NCBI GenBank assembly: GCA_965229635.1
Contig: OZ245894.1
Location: 2,914,001 to 2,978,000, forward strand
DNA: 64,000 nucleotides
Source: BQJU01 sp965229635
Lineage (GTDB): Bacteria; Bacteroidota; Bacteroidia; Chitinophagales; Saprospiraceae
Direction: 5' to 3'
The notes below the pieces were generated by a model. The model was given only the letters and a program-made list of their open reading frames with translations. It made no database searches and had not been told where the DNA came from. The translations under genes were made by a program, and so were the position numbers. Every line of letters begins with the position of its first letter. The stretch's first letter is position 1. Shown piece by piece: positions 26,513-35,900 of the stretch.

Positions 26513-26710
26513 ATGGCACATCCTAAGAGTAAGATATCAAAGCAGAGAAAGCGCAAGCGTAGAACGCACAAGAAAGCAGGTATCCCACAAATTTCTACCT
26601 GTTCTGTAACCGGTGAGAAGCACCTGTACCACCGTGCTTACTACGATGCCGAGGGTAATATGATGTACCGTGGCAAGACACTGGTAAAGATCGAGGAGGA
26701 AGAGTTATAA
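26513..26710 (+). CDS. rpmF: 50S ribosomal protein L32
   Basis: L32 is a small protein of the large ribosomal subunit. The 65-aa sequence has the typical start MAHPKSKISKQRKRKRRTHK. Only one cysteine (C30) remains where many L32 proteins carry a four-cysteine zinc ribbon; the region reads STCSVTGEKHLYHRAYY. This matches the zinc-independent (C-minus) type. It lies between the DUF177 gene and a terminator hairpin. Confidence 0.96.
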   Translation: MAHPKSKISKQRKRKRRTHKKAGIPQISTCSVTGEKHLYHRAYYDAEGNMMYRGKTLVKIEEEEL

Positions 26711-26736
26711 ATGTCTTTCACGATGCCCAAAAATAT

Positions 26737-26773
26737 AAGCTCCCATCAATAATTAGCTGATGCGGGGCTTTTT
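26737..26773 (+). terminator. Intrinsic terminator after rpmF
   Basis: AAGCTCCCATCA pairs imperfectly with TGATGCGGGGCTT around a short A/T-rich loop and is followed by a T run (ttttt). It starts 26 bp after the rpmF stop. Confidence 0.75.
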
Positions 26774-26801
26774 GTGTTTTCCTGTATATACCTAATCCGA
26801 T

Positions 26802-27194
26802 ATGAAAAAAATCATCAACACCAATCTGGCACCGGCTCCCGTCGGTCCTTACAATCAGGCAGTTATTCATAACGACACCTTGTACGCTTCCGGTCAGATC
26901 GCCATTGATCCGGCTTCGGGGGAACTGAAAACGGCCAATATTGAGGAGGAAACAACGCAGGTGATGGAAAACATTAAAGCCATTCTTGAGGAGGCGGGTT
27001 TGACTTTTCGCGATGTGATCAAATGCTCGGTCTTTGTATCCGATATGAACCAATACGGACGCATCAATGCGGTGTATGCCAAATATTTTGATGAGGCAAC
27101 GGCTCCTGCCCGTGAATTGGTAGAAGTGGCCAACCTGCCGAAGTTTGTGAATGTAGAAATTTCGGTGATTGCGGCATTCGGATTGAATGACTAG
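26802..27194 (+). CDS. ridA: RidA-family enamine/imine deaminase
   Basis: RidA proteins hydrolyse reactive enamine/imine intermediates made by PLP enzymes such as threonine dehydratase. The 130-aa sequence has APVGPYNQAV near residues 11-20, the strand LYASGQIAIDP, and the C-terminal signature PARELVEVANLP followed by VEISVIAAF, with the conserved Arg and Glu that contact the substrate. It is transcribed alone after the rpmF terminator, 56 bp before trpS. Confidence 0.93.
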   Translation: MKKIINTNLAPAPVGPYNQAVIHNDTLYASGQIAIDPASGELKTANIEEETTQVMENIKAILEEAGLTFRDVIKCSVFVSDMNQYGRINAVYAKYFDEATAPARELVEVANLPKFVNVEISVIAAFGLND

Positions 27195-27250
27195 CCTTTT
27201 GGTTGGAACCAAACTGAGGTCACTGCAGTTTTTCTGAAAAAAAGTTTGAA

Positions 27251-28264
27251 ATGGAACAAAAGAAAAGAGTGCTCTCCGCGATTCAACCGACCGGAGATAT
27301 GCATTTTGGCAACTATTTTGGAGCCATCCAAAACTGGGTTGCCCTTCAGGACAAGTACGAATGTGTGTACGGCGTCGTCGACTACCATGCCATGACGATG
27401 CCCTATCAGGTGAAAAAACTGAGGGAAAATGTATGGGAACTGATCTTTAACCTCATGGCCACCGGGGTGAAAGCAGAAACCCTTTTCATTCAGTCTCTGG
27501 TGCCGGAACACGCGGAATTGTGCTGGATTTTCAACTGTTTCACTTCCTACGGTCAGCTGACCCGCATGACTCAGTTTAAGGACAAAAGTCAGGACAGCAA
27601 GGAAAAGTCGGGTGATGACTTTATCTCGGCTGGATTATTGGACTATCCGGTGCTACAGGCGGCGGATATTCTGATCTATAAGGCAGATTTTGTGCCGGTG
27701 GGCAAGGACCAGGAGCAACACCTGGAGTTGACTAGGAATATTGCGCAACGCTTTAATAATCAGGTGGGTAAGGAGTACTTCGTTTTGCCTGAGTCATTGT
27801 ACACAGAGGTGCCGAAAGTGCAATCTACCGCTGACCCAACCCGCAAGATGAGTAAAAGTGCCGGTGAAAAGCACTACATCAATGTCTTTGCCGATGAAAA
27901 CCGCATTCGCAAGCAGATTCGTTCGGCGGTAACAGATACGGGAGAGGCGGTAGAAGGGCAAATGAGTCCCGGGGTAGAAAACCTGTTTAGCCTGCTTAAG
28001 GCCAGTGGAAAGATGGAGGCCTATAATTCTCTCTTGCAGGATTATGAGGCCAATGCTTTGAAATACGTGGACCTGAAGCAAGGCGTAGCGGATGCTCTGG
28101 TGGACATCAGCACCGAATTTCGCAACCGCAAGGCAGCGCTGACTGCCGACAAAAAGGCGGTGAAAGAACAGATCAAGGCTTCTTCGGCCAATATCCGCAA
28201 GATTGCGCAGGAGACCGTGAAAGAAGTGAAAGACCTGGTAGGATTGATGAATGTAAGATTTTAA
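27251..28264 (+). CDS. trpS: Tryptophan--tRNA ligase
   Basis: TrpRS charges tRNA-Trp. The 337-aa class I synthetase shows the HIGH-type motif in PTGDMHFGNYFGA (13-25), the region DYPVLQAADILIYKADFVPVG used for tryptophan and ATP binding, and KMSKS at 199-203. The length is normal. It is followed 6 bp later by a fumarylacetoacetase-family gene. Confidence 0.96.
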   Translation: MEQKKRVLSAIQPTGDMHFGNYFGAIQNWVALQDKYECVYGVVDYHAMTMPYQVKKLRENVWELIFNLMATGVKAETLFIQSLVPEHAELCWIFNCFTSYGQLTRMTQFKDKSQDSKEKSGDDFISAGLLDYPVLQAADILIYKADFVPVGKDQEQHLELTRNIAQRFNNQVGKEYFVLPESLYTEVPKVQSTADPTRKMSKSAGEKHYINVFADENRIRKQIRSAVTDTGEAVEGQMSPGVENLFSLLKASGKMEAYNSLLQDYEANALKYVDLKQGVADALVDISTEFRNRKAALTADKKAVKEQIKASSANIRKIAQETVKEVKDLVGLMNVRF

Positions 28265-28270
28265 CAGAAT

Positions 28271-28891
28271 ATGAAGATCATTTGTATCGGACGCAACTAC
28301 GTTGACCACGCCAGGGAATTGAACAATCCGGTACCCAAAAAGCCGATGGTGTTTATGAAACCGCCATCGGCTTTGTTGGTCAACAATAAGCCACTGTACT
28401 ACCCGGAATTTACCAAAGACCTACATTATGAGCTGGAAATTGTATTGAAGGTGGGTAAAAACGGGCGCCATGTGCAGCAAGAATTTGCCGGAGACTACAT
28501 TACGGAAGTCGCCCTGGGCATTGACTTCACCGCCCGCGATGTACAGGATGAATGCAAAGCGAAGGGGCATCCCTGGGAAATTGCGAAAGGGTTTGACGGA
28601 TCGGCGGCGCTAAGTCCGTTTGTACCCATTGAGCGGGTGAATCGGAACGCCATTGAGTTTGAGCTGAAAAAGAACGGAGAAAGGGTGCAGTTTGGCAATA
28701 CGAAGGATATGATTTTTTCCTTTGAGGATATCATCGTTTACGTTTCCCAATTCTTTAAGCTGCAAATGGGTGATTTGATCTATACCGGTACCCCAGCGGG
28801 AGTAGGAGCCGTGCAAATTGGCGACTGCCTGGAAGGCTTTTTGTATACCCGCGATAAGGTGGAGCATTTGTTAAGTTGCGAGATTAAGTAA
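28271..28891 (+). CDS. Fumarylacetoacetate hydrolase family protein
   Basis: A 206-aa member of the FAH superfamily, metal-dependent hydrolases or decarboxylases of beta-keto acids. It shows KIICIGRNYVDHARELNNPV at the N-terminus, the metal-site Glu pair in HYELEIVL, GIDFTARDVQ, and the C-terminal IYTGTPAGVGAVQIGD. The short form resembles FAHD1/YcgM-type acylpyruvases or oxaloacetate decarboxylases rather than true fumarylacetoacetase. It starts 6 bp after trpS and is probably cotranscribed with it. Confidence 0.88.
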   Translation: MKIICIGRNYVDHARELNNPVPKKPMVFMKPPSALLVNNKPLYYPEFTKDLHYELEIVLKVGKNGRHVQQEFAGDYITEVALGIDFTARDVQDECKAKGHPWEIAKGFDGSAALSPFVPIERVNRNAIEFELKKNGERVQFGNTKDMIFSFEDIIVYVSQFFKLQMGDLIYTGTPAGVGAVQIGDCLEGFLYTRDKVEHLLSCEIK

Positions 28892-29070
28892 CGGACCCTG
28901 CATGAGTGATGCGGAAGGGGACTGGCTTAGCCAGTAGACGAGGAGTGTAGCGACGAAGGCCGAGCGAATAGCGAGCCCTACAGCGTAACGACCCGGAGGG
29001 ACATGCCCAAGTGCTTGCTAAGGAGAATTTTACAGTGATGAAAAGTTTTTGTAATTATAATTTCTCAAAA
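28892..29070. repeat. Candidate intergenic repeat upstream of metK
   Basis: The gap before metK starts with a G/A-rich segment made of near-repeats of gcgacgaaggccgagcga with short stems, for example CTGGC/GCCAG at 28921-28933. It is far more GC-rich than the AT-rich promoter region after it, and resembles a dispersed intergenic element. No known SAM riboswitch was recognised. The repetitive nature is inferred from one copy. Confidence 0.35.
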
Positions 29071-29093
29071 CGCTTTTGATCGGGTATAATTCC

Positions 29094-29101
29094 TATTTTT
29101 G
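29094..29101 (+). promoter_or_regulatory. -7-like element upstream of metK
   Basis: TATTTTTG matches TAnnTTTG and lies 33 bp before the metK ATG. No TTTG is found at the expected -33 spacing, although a TTTTGATCGGG word about 20 bp upstream resembles one near 7617. Confidence 0.4.
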
Positions 29102-29134
29102 CACCGTTTTTTTGAATAAAATAATCTGCTAAAT

Positions 29135-30388
29135 ATGCCATATTTATTTACGTCGGAATCCGTTTCCGAAGGGCACCCGGATAAGGTTGCTGACCAAATA
29201 TCTGATGCCTTGGTTGATCATTTTCTGGCCTTTGATGCCAGCTCCAAGGTGGCTTGCGAAACGCTGGTCACTACCGGGCAGGTGGTCTTGGCCGGCGAGG
29301 TCAAGTCAAACACTTATCTGGATGTGCAGCAAATTGCCCGTGATGTCATTCGCCGCATTGGCTATACCAAGTCGGAATATATGTTTGAGGCGCATTCTTG
29401 TGGCGTGCTTTCTGCCATTCACGAGCAGTCGCCCGACATCAATCAGGGGGTAGAACGAGCCAATCCCGAAGAGCAGGGTGCCGGAGACCAGGGTATGATG
29501 TTTGGCTACGCCACCAATGAAACCGAAAATTACATGCCGCTGGCGCTGGACTTGTCGCACAAAATCCTGATTGAGCTGGCGGAGATCCGTAAGGCGGGTA
29601 AGGAAATGACCTACCTGCGTCCGGACAGCAAGTCGCAGGTGACCATCGAATACAGCGACGACCACATGCCACAGCGCATCGACAGCATTGTGGTGTCTAC
29701 TCAGCACGATGACTTTGCTGATGATGAGAGCATGCTGAATAAAATCCGTGAGGATGTGATCAAGATTGTGATCCCTCGGGTGCAGGCCAGGATGAAACCT
29801 GCCATTCAGAAGCTTTTCAACGATCAGATTACTTACCACATCAACCCAACCGGCAAGTTTGTCATCGGGGGGCCACACGGCGATACCGGACTGACTGGCC
29901 GTAAGATCATCGTAGATACCTACGGTGGTAAGGGTGCGCACGGCGGTGGAGCCTTCTCCGGAAAAGATCCTTCCAAGGTAGACCGTTCAGCAGCCTACGC
30001 TACGCGTCACATTGCCAAAAACCTGGTAGCTGCGAGTGTTTGTGATGAGGTCTTGGTACAGGTGTCTTACGCCATTGGTGTGGCGGCTCCAACCAATATT
30101 TACATCAACACCTACGGTACGGGTAAGGTAGGCTTGTCAGACAGTGCGATTGCTGATAAGGTAGCGGAGGTATTTGATATGCGCCCTTATGCCATTGAGC
30201 AACGCTTGAAGCTACGTACCCCGATCTATTCGGAAACGGCTGCTTACGGCCACATGGGCCGCAAGTCGGAGAAGAAAACCGTAGAACTGGTGAACGGCAG
30301 CGGCGAAAAGAAGGTGATGGACGTGGAGACCTTCACCTGGGAAAAGCTGGACTACGTAGATAAGCTAAAAACTGCTTTTGGATTGTGA
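29135..30388 (+). CDS. metK: S-adenosylmethionine synthetase
   Basis: MetK makes S-adenosylmethionine from methionine and ATP. The 417-aa protein has the N-terminal motif SEGHPDKVADQISDA, GAGDQGMMFGYA for methionine and ATP binding, and the loop GGGAFSGKDPSKVDRSAAY. The length is slightly above the E. coli enzyme but normal for Bacteroidota. It is a single gene followed by a strong terminator. Confidence 0.97.
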   Translation: MPYLFTSESVSEGHPDKVADQISDALVDHFLAFDASSKVACETLVTTGQVVLAGEVKSNTYLDVQQIARDVIRRIGYTKSEYMFEAHSCGVLSAIHEQSPDINQGVERANPEEQGAGDQGMMFGYATNETENYMPLALDLSHKILIELAEIRKAGKEMTYLRPDSKSQVTIEYSDDHMPQRIDSIVVSTQHDDFADDESMLNKIREDVIKIVIPRVQARMKPAIQKLFNDQITYHINPTGKFVIGGPHGDTGLTGRKIIVDTYGGKGAHGGGAFSGKDPSKVDRSAAYATRHIAKNLVAASVCDEVLVQVSYAIGVAAPTNIYINTYGTGKVGLSDSAIADKVAEVFDMRPYAIEQRLKLRTPIYSETAAYGHMGRKSEKKTVELVNGSGEKKVMDVETFTWEKLDYVDKLKTAFGL

Positions 30389-30415
30389 AATCCGGCAGAA
30401 GAGATAAATAAAAGA

Positions 30416-30447
30416 GGGATTTCGGATCGACCGGGGTCCCTTTTTTT
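30416..30447 (+). terminator. Intrinsic terminator after metK
   Basis: GGGA (30416-30419) with TCCC (30437-30440), and inner CGG with CCG, form a stem that is continuous if three T-G wobble pairs are allowed. It is followed by a run of seven T (30441-30447), 28 bp after the metK stop. Confidence 0.75.
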
Positions 30448-31307
30448 GTAGCAGGATTTCCAGGATTGGAGCAGAATTTCCAGAATTATAGAATTTTCAG
30501 GATTTAGGTTTGGGGACTTAGAGAGAAATCCAGATGGATATTAACATAACACCTTAGCGAGAGTATTGATATCACGCCAAGACGCCAAGAACGTGGAGTT
30601 GCTTTTTCTGAAACCTAGTGGTTTTTGAAAAACCGCCTTACTGGATGCTGACTTGATTATTGAACCACAAAAGCGACAAAAGGCTCACAAAAGAGATTCA
30701 TGATGTAGACTTTATATAAACCACATAAGGCAGATAAGAAAAAGAAAGAATTAGAGTAGAATCGCCTCTTCGGCGATAATTAATTGGAACCACAAAAGGT
30801 TCAAAAAAAAATGTTTTATACTTGATTGACTGCTCGGAGACACGATTTCTAACGGCTTTTAAAAAAGCCAAAACAGATTCTCTAATCATCCTTATGTGCC
30901 TTTTCCCGACGCTGCGGGTTTCCCTTCGGCGGGACTGAAGTGTGGTTCCCAAAAAAACATTTGCGAATAGGTGACTCACTTCGCTTTATCAAGGGTATTC
31001 CAGAATATTTTTTGACCAATAGACCTTCGCTTCTACCTCGTCTGATTTTCCAAGTCAAGGACTTTGGAAAACAGCCGAAGGGCTGCTTCGGATAACCAGC
31101 GGTAGCCTACTACAAAGTTGCAGCTTGCCTTGCTCACCGTGCTTAGGTACCAAGGCAGGTGGAGGAAGGTGAGCGTGGACAATGACGGAAACCAGATGCA
31201 AGAGACAGAAATTAGAAGGATAGCGGCCAAATGAATTTGGCCGTTACGAGGTGTTCAATTTGATGAAATAAATTTCACAAAACCAGAATAAATTTCCCCT
31301 AAACCTT
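30448..31307. other. Gene-poor region with decayed repeat words
   Basis: About 860 bp without a credible gene. It contains repeat words seen in many Bacteroidota spacers: gcaggatttccaggatt (near 30450), tcacgccaagacgccaaga (near 30571), and accacaaaa/accacataagg (near 30665-30790). Several short stems occur: ATCGCC/GGCGAT near 30760, GGCTTTT/AAAAGCC near 30855, and CGGCCAAA (31224-31231) with TTTGGCCG (31236-31243). The last lies 65 bp downstream of the RlpA-like gene on its strand and could act as its terminator. Two short minus-strand open frames (30698-30979, 31033-31230) look like translated repeats. Confidence 0.5.
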
Positions 31308-32036
31308 TTACTCCAACGAAATAATGAAGCCTTTCATCTTGTACTTTTTCCTCAGATTGCCCATGTATACTTTGGCTTCATCGCGGGTGTTAAACGGACC
31401 TATGACGACCTTGTGAATATTACCCTGCATACTGATGAGTACGTTTTGGAAGCCTTTGGCCTTTAGTTCGTTGGCTTTGTTGTTGGCGTAGTCAAAGTTT
31501 CGGAAGGAGGCGACTTGTACGGCATAACCGGTTTGAATTGGATTGAGGGCTTCTAAGCGGAAGGTGCCCTGCGTTGGTGTGCTGGGGACCGGGCTTTTGG
31601 TTTCTACTGCTCCACTATTGTCATAAGAAGCAGGCACATTCGATTTCTTGGAGGCGCCACAAGGGGCACTGCCTCTACCCATACGTACTACTTCTACCTT
31701 TACATAAGCTACTCCATCTTGGATCAGGTTAATCTTCTCGGCGGCTACTCTGGAAAGATCAATGATACGTGATTTGGTGTGAGGCCCGCAATCATTGACG
31801 CGGACTTCCACCGAGAGGTTGTTGTCGGTACGGGTAACACGCAGGATGGTGCCGTGCGGATAGGTACGGTGTGCAGCGGTGAATTTATCCTTATCATAAC
31901 GCTGGCCGCTGGCGGTTTTTTTGCCCTGAAAGGCATCAGAGTAATAGGTGGCTTCTCCGAATTGTACGTTTTGTGCCTGAACTGAGGTCAACATCAGAAG
32001 ACATACGATTGCGGAGACAATTGATCTTAATATCAT
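31308..32036 (-). CDS. RlpA-like septal protein with SPOR domain
   Basis: RlpA-family proteins have a double-psi beta-barrel, and some are lytic transglycosylases acting on denuded glycan at septa. This 242-aa protein has a signal peptide (ILRSIVSAIVCLLMLTSVQA), the barrel domain with GEATYYSDAFQGKKTASGQ and VRVNDCGPHTKSRIIDLS, and a C-terminal SPOR domain (about 168-242, from GYAVQVASFRNFDYA). The ATG at 32036 is preferred to a TTG seven codons earlier. It is the most downstream gene of the minus-strand secreted island, but a terminator at 32110-32131 separates it from the gene before. Confidence 0.9.
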   Translation of the reverse strand: MILRSIVSAIVCLLMLTSVQAQNVQFGEATYYSDAFQGKKTASGQRYDKDKFTAAHRTYPHGTILRVTRTDNNLSVEVRVNDCGPHTKSRIIDLSRVAAEKINLIQDGVAYVKVEVVRMGRGSAPCGASKKSNVPASYDNSGAVETKSPVPSTPTQGTFRLEALNPIQTGYAVQVASFRNFDYANNKANELKAKGFQNVLISMQGNIHKVVIGPFNTRDEAKVYMGNLRKKYKMKGFIISLE

Positions 32037-32109
32037 CTGTTTTTGATTTTTATTCAAACGTCTAACTTATCCAAAATAGTATCAATCAAATTTCAGGCCA
32101 AAATGAAAA

Positions 32110-32131
32110 AGGAACGCCGTGGGGCGTTCCT
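32110..32131 (-). terminator. Intrinsic terminator after the small dockerin gene
   Basis: AGGAACGCC and GGCGTTCCT form a perfect 9-bp stem with a 4-nt loop. On the minus strand it is followed by TTTTTCATTTT, the correct orientation for the gene ending at 32222. Confidence 0.85.
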
Positions 32132-32221
32132 CGAGTTAGAATCTCATGAAAGAGAATAGAATATAACGTTGGATATGTGGGCCTCAAAGAAGCCGGTATA
32201 GGGATGGTTGTGATCTTTTCT

Positions 32222-32824
32222 CTAGTTGGACGGTGTGGCGGTATAGTTAACATCTCCGGATTTCACACCAATGAAATCAAAGTCGGTTTCATCTTGCGTG
32301 AGCAGGATTTCGTTGATATTACCGCTGGTTCCGCCAAATGGGTTTTGTGGATCATTAAACGTAGTAGTGGAGCGCCAGAAGCGCCAAGAGTTGATTGGAA
32401 GAGCAGTGTCAATGCCCAGGATCAGTCGACGACTGTTCACGAGGTCAAAAGTAGTTACCGTGTTGGATCCGTTAACATCAGCGGCTATAATGCTGTAGGG
32501 ATCGGATAGCATGTCGAGACCGAGAATGTGCTTGGCTATCAAAACGATGTCAAAGGTAGACACCCCATTTAATGGATTGATGTCTTTTTGCGGTACAACC
32601 CGGTAGGTATTGCCGGTATTTAATCCGGTAAAGGAATAGGTGCCCGAAGCGGTTGTGGTGGTCACCGAAAGCAATGAGCCACTTTGGTCTTCCAGGCGTA
32701 CGGATACCTGACCGATGGGATCACCATTATTGGTGCTAATAGCGCCTGCAAGCGTTGCTGTTTGAGCAAACATCGTCAAAGAGAACGCGCAAAAGAAAGC
32801 AATGAATAGAATATGCTTAACCAT
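32222..32824 (-). CDS. Small secreted protein: carboxypeptidase-regulatory-like plus dockerin domain, no sorting tail
   Basis: A 200-aa exported protein. After a signal peptide (ending LTMFAQ) comes a beta-sandwich of the carboxypeptidase-regulatory/CNA-B kind (TLAGAISTNNGDPIGQVSVR, ending SFTGLNTGNTYRV). A compact type I dockerin-like pair of EF-hand loops follows: DINPLNGVSTFD and DVNGSNTVTTFD, each with acidic or polar ligands at positions 1, 3, 5 and 12, followed by LIAKHILGL and NSRRLILGI. The protein ends FIGVKSGDVNYTA, a phrase that in related proteins tends to precede a T9SS tail, but none follows here. It may be a soluble ligand for the cohesin-like domains encoded next door; that is inference. 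Confidence 0.8.
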   Translation of the reverse strand: MVKHILFIAFFCAFSLTMFAQTATLAGAISTNNGDPIGQVSVRLEDQSGSLLSVTTTTASGTYSFTGLNTGNTYRVVPQKDINPLNGVSTFDIVLIAKHILGLDMLSDPYSIIAADVNGSNTVTTFDLVNSRRLILGIDTALPINSWRFWRSTTTFNDPQNPFGGTSGNINEILLTQDETDFDFIGVKSGDVNYTATPSN

Positions 32825-32857
32825 GGTAGTTGAATTTTAAAGTTGTGGAGTTAAAAG

Positions 32858-32935
32858 GGAGGTTTTAGGCGGTGGGATTTAGGTTTTGGAAGTGTTCATA
32901 CGCCCTAAAACCTAAACCCCAAACCCTAAATCCTG
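32858..32935. repeat. Telomere-like imperfect inverted repeat
   Basis: Arms of about 30 bp rich in TTTAGG and CCTAAA words: AGGTTTTAGG starting at 32860 faces CCTAAAACCT ending at 32913, and GGATTTAGG faces CCCTAAATCC. It fills the gap between the end of the 1186-aa gene and the start of the small dockerin gene, and may act as a terminator for the former. The resemblance to telomere repeats is only composition. Confidence 0.5.
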
Positions 32936-32941
32936 ATATTA

Positions 32942-35900
32942 TTAAAACTTGACAAATCGTTTGTGAATGACACCTTCATCGGTATACAGTTGTAGAATGT
33001 AAGTGCCGGCCGCGAGGGTGGAGGTCGGTATATTGGTTTTGGCTTCCGCCCAATGTAATTCCGTCTTTCCATCCAGGCTGATGACTTCGATACGCTCTAC
33101 ATCCAGTTGGTCCGTTTGCAGGTGTAAGATATCTTTGACAGGAACCGGGTAGATGAGCACTCGGTGCTGCAAGTCAGGGTTATCGGTCCCTGTGGTGGTC
33201 AATACTTCGGAAATGGTCTCCGGTTGAGTGGTCGGGATCAACGCTTCCTGAGCGCTAATGATCCGCGGATTTTCAATCTGGAAGATCATCTGGTAGTTTT
33301 CATCGCGGAGGATCACATCCTCGATCGTCAGGCTCAATTGGGCAATAGCGCCCTGACCGTCACGGTCTACCTGATCGATGCGGCTTAGCGCAATATCGAT
33401 ACGATTGTCTTCGGGGCGGTCTTTGAAGATGGTGATTAGCTCGCTGCTTTCCAATCCCAACCAGGAGTCGGTAAAGGTGGCCGTAGCGCTACCGTATACC
33501 ACAGCTTCCGGATCATAAACCACGGTGAAGGCGATGCCGTATACTTGCTCGGCAAGTATGGTTTCATCTCCCAAGAGGATATTAAAAGTGGCTTCCTGTC
33601 CGGTTTGTACTTCCTGAGGTTCTACCAGAATCGGGGCCTCATTAAGGGTCACCAGTTCTGGCAAAAGCGGCAGGCGATTTTCGTCATTTTCATCCCAGAA
33701 GTTGGTGGTTTCTCCCCAGTTTTGTTCCAGGGCCAGCACATCTTCCTGGTTTATGCTTCCATTGCCATCGGTGTCAAAATGTACCGCATTGATGGTTGAA
33801 TTAGGCGTGTTGTAAGTCCAGGGAGCACCCACTTGTTCTTGCCAAAGCAGGGAGGCATTAGGGCGCGCAGGACCCGTTTGGCCATAGCCCAATCCAATAT
33901 TCAGCAGGTCAAAATGGTTGACAATTTCGCTTTCATCGGTATCACCCGGCCAGACCGGAGTGCCACTGATGGAGATGACTCCGCTGTTGGTTAGCACCGG
34001 TACCGTGGTATTCTGAATAGTGGTGGCCTCTTTTAGAATCGGAGTATCGGTGAAATTGACGTAGGCAATATCAGAGCTGCCAGTTACCTCGAAACAAATT
34101 TCGAAGATCGTGGTACCATCGGCAACCGTGATTCCGGACACTGATTGGTCAAACCAGGAGAATCTGAGGATACCTTCTTCATTTTCGGCACTGATGCCAA
34201 AATTGCTAATGGTCAGGTACGGGAGGTTAAAGTCTTGCACACTGACAAAGTGCAGTTGGCTGGTATCCCAGTTGATACTGTATTGAAGGCCCACCAATCC
34301 GGCAAAATCGCTGACCTGGATGGGGATGCAAACGGTTACACCCGGATCTGCACTGGTTTGTCCACCCGTGATCTCTACGCCGGCAGTAGGCGTAGCGTCT
34401 TCCACTTCCAGCAGTCCAATTCCGGTGCCCACATTTAGAACATCGTCATTGCCATTGACAAATTCGATCTCCGTTGGTATTTCAGCAATCTCAATTACAG
34501 TAACCGGATCAGCAGTCGACAATACCGTAAAACACACCTCAAAAAGACTGGAACCATCAGCAAGCGTAACGATGTTGGCTTGTCCCAGCGGATCATTCCA
34601 GGATACGCTCAACTGCCCATTATTGGTCAGGTCGGGAGTAGTGCCGAAGTTGGAGGCGTTCAGGTTAGGCACGTTGAAGGAGCCAATACTAGTGAACTGT
34701 AGTGTAGCTGGGTCCCAATTTAGGCTAAACTGGAAGCTTTCGATATCAACGAAGCCGTCGACCAGCACTTGTAGGCAATATTCATCTCCGATAGCCAGTG
34801 TATCATCGGCTGAATCAAGATAGAGCATTACATCATTCAGGTTCGAGCATTCTACTTCAATATTATCATCTATAACCTGACAATTCCCAGTTGCATCGGT
34901 AATCGTCAGCCCGTAGGTGCCCTCTCCAGCCACTGAGATCGTAGCGGGTTCCAGATGAGAGTTGGTCACAATGGTGTCACCGGTACTCCATGCAAAAGTG
35001 AAAGGAGCTGTACCTCCGGCCCAAAGGATGGCATTGATTTCAATGATGTTGAACGGTGAAATACAATCGTAATTGATGCCGTGGATCATGCCATTATCCG
35101 TAATGGAGAAGCTCCTCGTACCAGTACAGCCATTTTCGTTAGTTACCGTTACGGTATAAGTACCCGCATCAAGTCCGGAAAGGTCTTCGGTAGTGGCCCC
35201 ATTGCTCCAGATGAAGGTGTAGTTGACTGTGGGGTCGGGTAGATGTAGATCAATGCTGCCATTATTTCCGGGACAAGATGCGTGTTCTCTGGTTCCTGTA
35301 ATATCTAGTGCTGTACCGCCGCCGATGACGAAGGTCTCCTCGTAGGTACAGCTATTGTTATCGGTAATGGTGACGCTGTAAAAGCCGGGTGCCAGGTTAT
35401 CAATATCTTCTGTGGTGGCGCCATTGCTCCAGGCAAAGGTATAAGTTGCCGGTGGAAACGAAGCGGTGGCAGTCAGGTTGATGCTTCCATCGGGAGCGCC
35501 TTCACAGGAGGCATCGGTTACCACAGAGGAGACCGTCACATCGGCCTGTTCAATAATTTCAAAGGTTTCGATGTGTTCGCAGCCCTCAGTGGTTTCCGTG
35601 ATGGTCACAGTGTAAGTTCCGGCGGACAGATTGCTGATGGAAGCCGTTGTAGCACTGTTGCTCCATTGGTAGGTATAAGTGCCAGGCGTTTGTACGTTAA
35701 GGGCGATCTGTCCGGTGTTTTGTGGTGCGCAGTTGTCCGGATTGACCGATGCGGTCACATCAAAACTCCCATCCAGACCCACCTGAAAAAGTCCGGTGGT
35801 TTCATTGCCATTGGAATCGGTAACAGTTAGCGAATAGGTACCACTGGTACTCAATCCGGTAAGGTCAGTTGAGGTGCTGACAAAGTTATTGGGCCCTGAC

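Noticed and set aside
28892..29134. SAM riboswitch before metK
   Set aside because: No core of a known SAM riboswitch class could be recognised; the GC-rich part looks repetitive and lies upstream of the likely promoter.
30698..31230. Two short minus-strand open frames (93 and 65 codons) after metK
   Set aside because: Their sequence is built from accacaaaa-type repeat words and short stems; no ribosome-binding context or conserved motif is seen.
32858..32935. Telomere-like TTTAGG/CCTAAA repeats as a linear chromosome end or eukaryotic DNA
   Set aside because: The repeat is short and imperfect, sits between two bacterial secreted-protein genes, and resembles other spacer words in this window.
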